Shown here piece by piece: positions 44,783 to 55,139 of a stretch of 64,000 nucleotides of DNA. Location of the stretch: assembly GCF_040802235.1 (NCBI RefSeq), contig NC_133156.1, positions 140,165,173 through 140,229,172 of the forward strand, in the 5' to 3' direction. Made by a program: the position numbers and the translations under genes. The stretch comes from Manis javanica. Taxonomy: Eukaryota; Chordata; Mammalia; Pholidota; Manidae. Position 1 is the stretch's first letter. Each line of letters starts with the position of its first letter. The notes below the pieces were generated by a model, which did no database searches, was not told where the DNA came from, and was given only the letters and a program-made list of their open reading frames with translations.

Positions 44783-47414
44783 AAGGGTCTTGGAAAGATC
44801 CTCTAGAGTGAGTGGGGAGATGGTACTGACCTTCTCACACCCTCTGTACAATTAAACTGCCAACAGGAGGGAAGGAAGTGGAGGGGATGAGTCTTTTCAC
44901 AAAACAAATTGATGGATCATTGAACTGTAATACCATCAGCCATTAACTTCATGTTGCAAAAAACCAAAACAACAATGCTAATCTAAGTGCTATTTGATGT
45001 TTGTAATTGGGATCAGCATTCATATGTGATCTTCCATCCATCACAGTTCTTGTATTTGATCAACCATCTGTGCTTTTCAGAATTTTAAATCACATCTTGG
45101 TAAAATATGCACACTCAAAGTAGCTTAAACATTAACCCTCTTCATTACATCTCTTATTGTGTGGCACAGCCTTTTAAGCAAACTGAAATAATGCTGTAGT
45201 AAATTGAGAACCCAGATTGTACATTCTAGTCCCTTCTACCCATGGAATTTGGGAAACAGGTCTTGCCACAATTAAGGGATATGTGCCATTTGGTATTAAT
45301 GAAATTATTATTAATTGACACAGACACATATTTGTTAGAACTGAAAACTCTTCGAAAATCCATTTAATGAAAGCTAGTTTTGAAGAGAGTGATATAATTC
45401 CTGCCTTTCTATAATGAATTACAATGATGGTAAGAGGTCCCCAACTTGTCCAGGATTTGACTCTCACTATCTAATCACATTACAAAATATACACTACCAC
45501 CTCTGCCTTGATTAGAGGAAAATTAAGGAATATTTTGGAGAAGTGAAGACTAGCAAGAGCATTGTGTGTTCCTTCTCTGGCAATGAACTTTCCCAAATAC
45601 TGGCTTCATTCATAAACAGTTGTTTTGAGAAAGTTTTAAAGGGGCTACATTTACTTAGGATACCAAACAATAAGACTGAAATAAATAAGAATAAATTAAA
45701 AAATGAAAAGCAAAAACTTTTAGCTACCCTTCTCAGAAAACTACTCGTGAAAGATTCTGTCAGCTGGAGCTGGAATAGAGTGAGTGCGTCACTTAACCGG
45801 TTGCTCGACGTGTTTCTCCTTTCATCCGCTTAATCTGAGAACATTGCCTGAATGGTAAGCTTCCTAGAACACAAGCAAGGTCTTGGTTGCTTGAATTTAA
45901 GCTACTCAAACCTGCTCTGAAGATAGAAGTTTCCAGGAGGGATGAACTCCTTTGCATTTGTTTTTCCTGTCGCTGAAGGATTTCTAGTAGACTGTTCATT
46001 CATTTAATTTGCTTGTGAGCTTTCTTTTTAAGTCATGGCCAAGGGCTCCCTGAGTGCTCCCAAAAGCAAGCTGCCACAGCCTGCAGTGTCCTGTGATAGC
46101 ACACCGCCTCAACCGGACGCCCTTCCTGGCTGCCATCTCTGTCTGTTCTCGTCTTCCTGGAAAAGTTCTAGGTCTCAATCTAGAATTCTTTAGGGCTGAC
46201 AGACTCTAACTTTTCCCCCATGGTTTTCGGGATGTCAGCTTTTCTGCACTTTTGTGTTCTGCTCCGCCCTTGTTTCAGGTGTCCCCAGGCCCACCAAAGT
46301 CCAGAACACCTCACCCCAGCTCCTGGTCCTATCCTGGCCTGATCAGCTGGGCACTCCATGCTCAGTCCTGTCAGATTACCTGGGAGAGGGAAGGGCAATT
46401 TAAATAAGGAAAACTGAGAGAGGTTTCCAAATATTTAAACACACATACACACACACACAATCTGTATTTCTAGTTCAGACAAATGAATGAACTTGAGTAT
46501 GTAAAAAAAAGAAGAGGTACAGTGTTTATTACTTTTAAATATACATAGCAATTAGGTCCAGGATAGTAAAGCCTTGCCTAGCAGGAGTCCTGAGGGAATC
46601 AAATTTGATGAATATATAAGAATGGTTTCCAATTAATGCATCAATGATGTATGAATACACAGTTCTCTGTAGTGCTTACAGGTATTTGAAAGCCGTAATT
46701 ACTTAACAAGGATTCAACAGGCTAATTTTTCCCCCCTCAGATAAATTTCGTGTATACCATTCCTTTACTCAGCAAATCCCTTCTTTACAACGATGAAAAG
46801 ACCCTGGTGCCCAGACTTCTTTGCATTATCACAAACATCCAGTGTAGTGCAGTCTGATTTATGAGACTTTGTTTAGTCTTGAGGGAGTCTATCCCCAAGT
46901 TTACCTAAACATTTGTAGGGTCACTTCAAAAGAAACAGGATTCTCCCAAGATCTTAGAACACCATTCTCGCCCTGGTGAGCAAGCTCAAAGAGATTGAAC
47001 CACGATTGTCTCAAAAACAGTAACAAGTGGCCAAAGGTGAGATTCATTTAAATTTAAAATATTACAATAAAATAAAATATTAATTTTATTTGTCTTTATA
47101 TACTGCCTAAGTCTCTCAAAGTCCGACTTTGTCATTAAATTACTTTTAAAAGAAGTTTTTCTGTCCAAACTGACCTTGACTATCTTAATGTAAGAGTACT
47201 GGCATAAAGATAAGACAGCTTGACTGTTGGCCAGTCTGCAGCAGCCACATCCAGGGTCAATGGGTCAAATAAGGAGCTGGTTTGAGAGAAATCTGAATTT
47301 TTCATATGTTTGGCCTTTAAGGAGAAAAGACATATTCCTTGAGCTAAAAATGTCTTTATTTGTTGAGGGAATTTAGGAAATTTTAAAAACCCTCCTTTGT
47401 TTGACAGTTAGAAA
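44783..47414. other. No recognisable gene; (CA)n near 46,440
   Basis: AT-rich DNA with ORFs of 60-97 aa, none with a recognisable domain. A CA-rich microsatellite (46,439-46,460) is present. It is the first of two long, largely repeat-free stretches and may hold conserved non-coding DNA, which I cannot test. Confidence 0.4.
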
Positions 47415-47535
47415 AAGGCAGAGATTGCATCTTACTCATCTTCCCCCCAACCCCCCACCCCCCGCCAGAGTGCAGCCCCTAACACATGGCCAGGGCTTAC
47501 AACATGTTTGATTGATGAATGAATGAATGAAGGCA
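47415..47535 (+). repeat. L2 LINE 3' tail, plus strand
   Basis: CAGAGATTGCATCTTACTCATC, a C-run (about 47,440-47,463), GCCCCTAACACATGGCC and TGATTGATGAATGAATGAATGAAGG follow the L2 terminus. Confidence 0.55.
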
Positions 47536-49959
47536 TGAATGGAATGCTCTGGTGTGAGATGGAGGTTGAGAGTGAGAAGACAGTCTTGTATCCTTGAAGC
47601 GGTCCTTCTGGGATTGTAGCAGATACCTGCTGTCTGCCAAATGTTCCATGCTCCTCTCCTGAGCGGGGATGGGTCCTTAGGGCTGACTGGCTCAAGGTGA
47701 GTGCTAGAGCCAAGATCTCTCTCCAGGAACTGGGGGTTAGAACATGCCTGCCTGTCTATCTCTGCAGGGGGCTTGAACTAAGGACTTGTAAACTGGGGTC
47801 ATGCGGCCACATGTGCTGCCATGTGCGTGGAGGCAAAGCTCTGTAGGGAGAGCTGTTCAGAGGGAGGCGGGAGCCAGGAGGGCCTGGTCTGTGGAGACGC
47901 ACAGAAGCTCATGGATGCTTCCATCCAGGCTGTACCTCCCACCCCCGGGCTCCTGAGAGGCACCTGTATCCTCTCTGTCCCTCATCCTCTTTTCTTAAGC
48001 CCACTTGAGTGGCTTTCTGTTACTTTTCATCAAAGCAGCTTGACAAAGAGGAGGTGTTTTGAAATTAATTTTCCCTTTCTGGCTGGAATTTTCAGAAAGC
48101 AGAATAAAAACTATGAAGCATGTCAGACACATGTGACAAAGTCTCTTCTTTCTTGGCAGGAGAACTTGTTTAAGGTCTCAATTCTAGGAATTCTCTAGCA
48201 TATATTCTTCCTGATATTCCTCCCCCTACTATAATCCTGTGAAGAGAGTAACTCTATGGCTGTTTCTGTCAATGGATGTGGACTGTGTACATACTATTTC
48301 CAAATTCAAAACAGTAATGGAGAAAGAAAACTGTCCCAAACAAGGTCTGGAATAGAAAGTTTCTGCAGACATTATTTATGACTCCTTCCTGAGCAATTTT
48401 CTGATAAACTTTAAGGAGGTTTAGAAATCCTCCTGGGAAGTCAATTTCCCTACCCACCCACTCAGATGACCATCTGCCTTTTAAGGAATCTGGTGTCACT
48501 GGGCATATTTTATATTGTATCATATCAAAGTATAATTTAAACAAATATAAAAGGATGATTCTTACATAAATATAAAACAGTATGAGTCAAAGATTTATTA
48601 ACTTATCAATGAGAGATCTAACTATAGAAATAAGTATAGGAAAACAATAATGGAAATATTGAATATCATCAGGGAAAGAATGCTTGATTAAGAAGGTAGT
48701 TACATACAGAACTGCTCAATGTCCTGCACACACATAAAACAGTAAGTTTGTGATTATTTTTTCTTCTAGACAAAAATCATATTCATTTTTAATGGACAGA
48801 AATCTACCTGTAACTTCAGTCAGTTGCATAACCAATGGTAAGTAAAGATTCAAACAAAGGTGAATTTCCCTGAAAATTAATAGTCCTGGAGGGGCCATTT
48901 ATTAAATGAAGCTCCATTGTAAGACTGAAAGGTCATATAAGCTTCTCTCTTATTTCCAAGTTTTGGAAAATTTTTCTTAACAGCCTTTTTAAATAAATAT
49001 CTCTAATAAAAGGGATATCTTTGAATTGGCTGGCTCTTCACATAAAAAATTTGAAATAAAACTGACACATGCTCTTTTCAACTTGGCTAAGAAATTGTCT
49101 TAACACTTCAATATTAAAAATTACTAGGAGGGTCATCTAAGTGCCAGAAAGCAGCTGTTCCTTTGATAGATTATTTCATTTGTTCTTGGTAGTCTGAGGC
49201 CATACCCCAAGGGCTCAAACTAATATATATGATATAAAGGCAATTTAAAGGAAGAACTCCTCATGCATTTATACCATTTTCATTTTTCATCATTAATTTT
49301 TTTCAAGCATTTAAATAATGAACTGGCTATATTCAGATAGAGGTGGAAAAAACTGTTTTGATAAAAATGTAAATCCTTTTACAGAGCTTGATTATTATTA
49401 AAATGTTGCCCCTTGGCAAAAAATAAAGGTAGCTTTATTACATGTATTTCATGCTCCCTTTTAGCACTTAACGTGGTAGCATACCCCAAGTTTACTGGTT
49501 GATTTTACTATCAGATATTGATGTCTGTACAGTTTTTGTGGCTAATACTTTCTGTTTTTGGGTAGCAAGATTTTGGTAAACCATGACCCTACAAATATGA
49601 AGTACAATGGAAAATTCCTTTCTGTTTCTTTTTTAGTGTGTACCTTTTTAGTTTAAACCTTCTGTGACACTTTTACATTTTCTCAGATGGATAAAAAAGC
49701 ATTCATTCATCCTGTGTGCCTAGCTTTCTGTGTTATAGGATTTTATATTTGGTGGAGAGTCTAAGTTCTACTTTTGAAGGTATTTGTATCACTAAAAATT
49801 TGCACATAAAGGCATTTCAAAATATATCTCACTTGTGTTTGTTTTGTATCAGATTTGCTGTTGAGCAACTGCTAAATGATGAAAGGCCTTAAGAGCACAA
49901 AGGTGAGGCTTCCTGAGGATGAGGAAATTTTGCCTGTGGGCTGTGGCTTCAGCTCCTGC
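47536..49959. other. No recognisable gene or repeat
   Basis: Long AT-rich stretch. ORFs such as 125 aa at 47,821-48,198 and 91 aa at 48,269-48,544 (minus) show no domain. It is noticeably poor in assignable repeats. Confidence 0.4.
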
Positions 49960-50175
49960 CTAGACATTTCCTGTGTGGTCTTCTGGACAGCCTGCTCTGC
50001 AGATTTCGGAACTCCCAGCTCTCACAATCGTGGAAGCCAGTTCTTTTGAAACAGAGCTCTTGATATATTTAATAAATGTAATTTGTGTGTGTATATGTGT
50101 GTGTGCATGCTTACATCCATATACGTATATATTCTACCGAGTCTGTTCCTCTAGTAGGACTCTGACTGCTACACC
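49960..50175 (+). repeat. Unclassified interspersed repeat fragment
   Basis: CTGCAGATTTCGGAACTCCCAGC, TCACAATCGTGGAAGCCAGTTC, a TG/TA-rich run and TCTACCGAGTCTGTTCC, then ACTCTGACTGCTACA, match a familiar dispersed repeat 3' end whose name I cannot fix. Confidence 0.45.
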
Positions 50176-50439
50176 TTTGAAACTGGGAAACCAGGCTAGG
50201 AACTAGCAAACTGCTCCCCATTTCCCGAAGAAACCCCTTTGAAGGGCATAACTTTTTTGCTTCCCAATCTGAGCAGGTTATATTTACTACTTTAAATCTC
50301 TCCTTCCCTACTTCCATAATTCCTCTATTGATGAATATTTTCAAAGTTTCATAAAGCACATTACACACACATTACACACACAACAGCCTCATGCTGATGT
50401 TGTGAAGGGGACTCAAAGGATGGTGCATTATTGCATGTG
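50176..50439. other. Unassigned sequence
   Basis: Contains an ATTACACACACATTACACACAC patch near 50,365. No gene. Confidence 0.3.
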
Positions 50440-51044
50440 TGGCTCTCAACCAGGGTGTTTTGTTGCAAGGTACAGAAATTTATAACAGCTGACTAAAGGG
50501 AAAGAAAGAAAGAATGTATATTGGGCACTCAGAATATCTGAGAAAGTTGGACAGTGCGGTTTGGAAAATAGCTAGGAGGATCCATGAACAGCAGCCGGGA
50601 ACCTGTAAGACACCCTGCCTCAAACCCAGGCTGGTGAGGTCAGTGGTGCCTTCCTGACTGGCTGTGGGATGCACAGCTTAAGGGCCACCACTGTCACCAC
50701 TGCTTCAGAAACTCAGTGCCAAGTTGCTCCTGCCACCCTCTGCCAGAATGTTTTTGGGTCACCATGTCCTGTTTCAAGTCCAAGTTTGGTGCAACTGATT
50801 GGTCATTCCAAGGTTGCCTGCTGATGCCCCAGGAAGAGGGGTCTGAGAGAGTATTTGGTGCCTCTGGTTTCCATAGGGGAGGACGGGCTCTGCTTTGTGG
50901 GATGGGGCTTGGATGGGGATCAGTCTAAGAGGACAAATGTCCATGGCAGTGCCTTTTGGCTCCCAGCCTCTGTGGAAGCCAGTGTGACTGGAGCAGTCTG
51001 AACTCCATGGAGCAGGATTTGGAACATTACTTCCAAATTCCATA
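50440..51044. repeat. Unclassified repeat, similar to 14.9-15.35 kb
   Basis: GTTGCAAGGTACAGAAATTTATAAC, then CAACTGATTGGTCATTCCAAGG and a long GC-richer centre resemble the block at 14,935-15,350. The family is not named. Confidence 0.35.
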
Positions 51045-51660
51045 TATCGAAAACTAATCCCAGTGTGATGGTGTTAAAAGGTGGGGCCTTTGTTGGATAA
51101 TTAGGTCATGAGGATGGAGCCCACACAATGGGATTAGTGACCTTAGAAGAAGAAGCCAGAGAATTTGCCAGCTGCCTTTCTGTCTGAGGACACAGCGAGA
51201 AGCGGGCACTCAAGAAGAGACCTCTCGCCAGAACCAGACCAGACTGGCACCCTGATCTCAGACTTCTAGCCTCTAGAACCATGAGAAATAAATTTGTGTT
51301 GTTTATAAGAGTGGGGAAAATTGTAATATTTCCAGAATATCTTGCCTGGCTTTAGTGCATCTGCACATCAACAGGCATTCTTCAGGGGTGGAGACATGTT
51401 TATCTCCGTATCAGTGGGTAATTACCTGGGCAACAGAGGGCTTATCTGAATCTGAGAGGTGAGGGGGAGGGCTGGTTTTGTTTCTGCTGGAGGAGGAAAG
51501 AGAGATGGCCCTGACTGCAGTTTGTAAGCAATAAACTGATTTTAAACTTTATTTGTCTCTTTGACTGATTTCGGTTTTAGAGGTATTTTGCCCCGGGATT
51601 TCCTCTTCCCTGAGTTACAATAAGCCACCCTGTTTATAGCCACTTGAACTGACTCAGAGA
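51045..51660 (+). repeat. MaLR-type LTR interrupted by another LTR, plus strand
   Basis: AAACTAATCCCAGTGTGATGG, GGTGGGGCCTTTGTTGG, GGTCATGAGGATGGAGCCC, GGACACAGCGAGAAG, TCAGACTTCTAGCCTCTAGAACCATGAGAAATAAATTTGTG and TTGTTTATAAG run to 51,309. The expected continuation, ATAAGCCACCCTGTTTATAG, appears at 51,620. Removing the insert restores a colinear MaLR (MLT1/MST-type) LTR. Confidence 0.8.
51310..51619 (+). mobile_element. Small solo ERV LTR, 310 bp, with 5-bp duplication
   Basis: It starts AGTGGGGAAAATTG (one base off a TGTGGGG start) and ends GAGTTACA. An AATAAA signal is at 51,530-51,535, followed by a U5-like stretch (GATTTCGGTTTTAGAGG). The pentamer ATAAG flanks it exactly on both sides (51,305-51,309 and 51,620-51,624). 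The 5-bp duplication and LTR layout mark integrase-mediated insertion, followed by LTR-LTR recombination. The family is not identified. Confidence 0.8.
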
Positions 51661-53153
51661 GTCATAACATGGCTGATTGTCACTGCTTTTAGGCATGCTG
51701 ATCACATTCCAGCTGGAATAAAGTTTGAATGGGACAACTGAATCTCTTTCTTTCATGAGAAAAGCAAAAGAATTCCCAGGGGCCCTAGTAGATTGTCATT
51801 TTAAGGTTCATCAGACAGAACCATGTTAGAAAGCCACCTATAACTGCAAGGGAGCCTGGGAAATATTTACCATTCCTGCATGTGTAGGAGAGGTAGGCAA
51901 AGAAGAATGTAATTGAAATGTGGGTGGGTTAGCCAACCAACAGTGACTCCTCCCACTGCCAAGTTTTACAATTTGAATTAATATTGATTTGTTGAGCTAA
52001 GAATTCCTTCACTGTCTATTGTGGCTAGCTAGCCCACAATTTATAACAGGCATCAAAAATTTCCCCTCAAATTATGGAAGCGAAACAGTTAATCAAATTC
52101 TATCCATTGATCTATTTCTTTTGTGTGTGCATAAATTAGCAAAAGTTACTATTATATAATTTTAGTGACAAATACAATCAATTTCCTGGAATGCTGCATT
52201 GCTGACAGAGCCCTTTAAAGAAAGCATTGTGATTTTGAAAATCAGGCCTGGAGAAGGAAACATGATTTTTAAGTCTTGAAATATATTCTAAAGCTGTACA
52301 AAAACCACTTGGTTTCTAGTTTGGTATTAGTTAATAAACAGCTATGTAGCCTCTGGAAAGTCTGTCTTTGTTCTTTTTCATAAAATGATCATCTTTGTCA
52401 GATCTGAAATTTTATGGTTCTATGTAAGTAGTCTGGGTGTCTTTGATTCTGTGTGGGTGGCCAATACATAAATCTCCATGTCTTCATTCCTTTGTTCTTA
52501 AAATAAAGAGCTATTTTATGTGCACTCACTGTGCGCTGGGCAACAGAGGCACCAAGGATGCACCTCTTATTGAAATAGGGGCTTTAGTTTGAGGTTTACT
52601 TTAAATTTTTTTTAGGAAGTGAAAGAAACTGAACTGTGTTAGCCCAATTCCTTGACTGTGGGTATCTTTTACAGCCACGGTCAGAGAAGGCAGAGTTGAA
52701 GGAACCTGTAGTCTCCCTCAGCTCAAGCATCATCCCTGCCACTCTGTCGTCTCACTCAGGGTCCCTGTCACGGAGCCAACTCCATCTCCAGAAGGTCAAG
52801 TTTAGAGTCTGGCTGTGGGAGGAGTGGGAAGGCTGGCTGAGATGGCTACTGGTCCAACAACTACTAACTGCTGGAATTTATCTAGAATGTTAGCCAGGAA
52901 GCCGGAAGGGGGTCCTCTGAGGGTGGTGCCCAGGGCAGGAGGCTGTGAACTGTGATGGCTGGGGAAGTTCTGGTACTCAGGCCAGACCCAAGGAAATCTG
53001 CTCTAGCTTGAGAATCCTGAATGCTCTGGAAGTGAAGAAGAATTTTTAGCAGAAAGGGAAGACCAAAGACAAAAGTGTTTAGTCCACAATTTTGCCCAAG
53101 ATAGCACAGACCAACAAACTATAGGACTGTATTGACTGTATTAGCTCTAGCTT
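51661..53153. other. No recognisable gene or element
   Basis: An 85-aa ORF at 52,636-52,893 has no domain. A small L2-like phrase (GTGCACTCACTGTGCGCTGGGC) at about 52,520 is too short to assign. Confidence 0.35.
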
Positions 53154-53323
53154 AAAAAATTTTTTTTTATTTTGGTATCATTAATCTACAATTACATGAG
53201 CAACATTATGGTTACTAGATTCCCCCATCATCAAGTCCCCATTACAATCACTGTCCATCAGCATAGTAAGATGCTGTAGAATCACTACTTGTCTTCTCTG
53301 TGTTGTACAGCCCTCCCTAGCTT
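53147..53323 (-). mobile_element. 5'-truncated L1 3' end, minus strand
   Basis: A T-run is followed by TTTTGGTATCATTAATCTAC, ACATGAGCAACATTATGG, CCCCATCATCAAGTCCCC, CACTGTCCATCAGCATAG and GAATCACTACTTGTCTTCTC. It is a sister type of the L1 3' ends at 8.75 and 9.54 kb. A 7-bp repeat CTAGCTT (53,147-53,153 and 53,317-53,323) flanks about 163 bp and is a possible short target duplication. Confidence 0.75.
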
Positions 53324-53434
53324 TCTTTCTGAAATCAGCCAGATGTGCTGGTATGCCACTATCCTTGGAGGTGACCTTCTTCCTCCTATCCTGTCATTTT
53401 CCTTACCCTCTGTCATTTCAGTATAGTCCAGAGG

Positions 53435-53640
53435 TTAGGCACCAGGCAGCCAAGTCCCCAGATATCACAAAAATCATTCCACTCTTTTGGATCATGGCCT
53501 TGGACAAGCTACCTCATCTTTCCCTGTGTCTCCTGTAACATTGGGCAATATGATAATGGCCACATTTAGAGGGTGTTTTAAGATAAAATGAGTTCATGCA
53601 CAATAATCACCTAGAAAAGTATAAGCTCTCAAGTCCCCTT
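53435..53640 (+). repeat. MIR SINE, plus strand
   Basis: GGTTAGGCACCAGGCAGCCAAG, TTGGATCATGGCCTTGGACAAGCTACCTCATC, CTCCTGTAACATTGGGCAATATGATAATGG and GTTTTAAGATAAAATGAGTTCATGC follow the MIR order. Confidence 0.7.
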
Positions 53641-54234
53641 CTCAAATTTAACAGTATGGACCCCCTTCTTCCCAGGAGCTGCCTTCCCCGGTCAAGCTGA
53701 GTTTTCACTTCTATTAAGAGAATAACTCCTTTTTTGAAGGCCTGGTTCTAAATTCTATCAGGGTACACAATTAGCTCTGACAAAATGCTAATAGGAGAGG
53801 CAGGATGATGACACTGTGTGGTCCCCAAGAAAGAAGGAGCTGATGGAACCTGTTACTTTGAGTCCCAAGTCAGCGTTTTCTTTAGGCTAACAGGTAGGCA
53901 TCGTGTGGCAAAGATGCCCTTTGTAAGGCAGAGTTACACAAATTGACTACAAATTTTTCAGAAAGTTAAAATGTCATTTTTTTCCTGCTCAATTTTGCTG
54001 TAAACCTAAAATTTCTCTAAAAAATCATTTACTAGTAAAAAAAAAGAAACAGAAAAAAGGAGTCATGTACAATTTTCTTAGTTACTGCAATCGTTAGAGC
54101 TTGTGCAACTTAAGAATTTTTTTTCCTGTAAGAATTTGGACAACTGTTTGAATTATGGATATTTAGTAGCCTTCCTGAGCAGATGCAATCCTCTCCTCCC
54201 ACAGAGATTTGGGGCTGTTTTCCTAGAGTTTATA
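53641..54234. other. Unassigned sequence
   Basis: AT-rich with an A-rich run near 54,040. Nothing is identified. Confidence 0.3.
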
Positions 54235-54580
54235 GTCTAGTTGACTTGCACTGTTTAGTGCAGTAACCAGCCACATTGGCTATAGAGCATTTGAAATTGT
54301 GGCCAATTGGAATTGATATGTAATGTTAGTGTAAAATACACATAGCATTTCGAAGACTAAGTACAATAAAAATAATGTAAATTATCTCATGGATAATTTT
54401 TATATTGATAGTATACTGAAAGAACATTTTGGATGTATTGGGTTAAGCAAAACCTATCATTGAAATTAATTTTACCAGTTTCTTTTTAACTTTTAAAATG
54501 TGGCTCCTAGAAAATATAAGCTTATACATGTGGCACCCATTATATTTCTAATGCGTAATGCTAGTCCCAATGAGAGAGTT
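54235..54580. repeat. hAT-type non-autonomous DNA transposon
   Basis: GCAGTAACCAGCCACATTGGC, GAGCATTTGAAATTGTGGCC, AAAATACACATAGCATTTCGAAGACTAAGTAC, GGATGTATTGGGTTAAGC, ATTGAAATTAATTTTACCAG and ATGTGGCTCCTAGAAAATATAAG follow a widespread mammalian hAT fossil. It is nearly full length, but the right end is degraded. Confidence 0.65.
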
Positions 54581-54949
54581 TGCAGATATGAAATAGGTAT
54601 TTACAGTCTTCTTTGGAAAGTCCTTTAAGTTAAGCAAAGTTTCTGGGAACTTCACATGTGTCAAGCAGGTATTGTTCTGCCAGGTAAGCACAATTTAGGG
54701 AATTCTCTTTGTCCCCTTCAGGTTAAAACTCAAGGTTGAAAATTTCCGTTGAGTTCTCAGCTGAAGAATGAGCTGTGAAGGTACCGGACGAGGAAGCCCT
54801 GAGAGAAACCTAAGTCTGCGTCAAGACTGGGAACATGTGCGAGTTAAGAGTTGAAACAGCCTAAATTTCATTTTGAGTGTTTTCTCGTGAAGCTAGAAAC
54901 GTAAAATTTCGCAAACAAATTCCAAAGAAGCGGACACGGCTGTTAGAAG
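54581..54949. other. Upstream flank of the CpG island
   Basis: AT-rich, no assignable repeat. A good isolated donor-like site CAG|GTAAGC sits at about 54,684/54,685, but I see no exon before it. Confidence 0.3.
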
Positions 54950-55117
54950 TACCATTCAGCTGAGACCGCCCGAACTCCTGGGGGCAGAGCCCAGCACGGG
55001 CGGCCGGGGCTCGGCCTCGGGGCTGCGGGGCCAGCCGCGGACGGGCCAGCTGAGGGCCGGGGGCGCTCGCGCGCGCGGAGCAAGCGGAGGGGGCAGGGTC
55101 CAGGCGGAGCTTCGCCC

Positions 55118-55131
55118 GTCGCCACGGCAAC
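55118..55131. promoter_or_regulatory. RFX X-box
   Basis: GTCGCCACGGCAAC fits the X-box rule GTNRCC-(0-3 nt)-RGYAAC in all twelve defined positions, with a 2-nt spacer. RFX factors bind such inverted half-sites and drive many cilium genes. It lies 121 bp upstream of the ATG at 55,253, in the CpG island, which is where functional X-boxes normally sit. Confidence 0.75.
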
Positions 55132-55139
55132 CGCGGGAG

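Noticed and set aside
53161-53323. Possible independent SINE
   Set aside because: Shared phrases with the L1 3' ends at 8.75 and 9.54 kb show it is a truncated L1 3' end. I see no Pol III A/B boxes.
54681-54690. CAG|GTAAGC as the donor of an exon upstream of the CpG island
   Set aside because: There is no open frame, acceptor or promoter signal just before it, and the match to a donor alone occurs often by chance.
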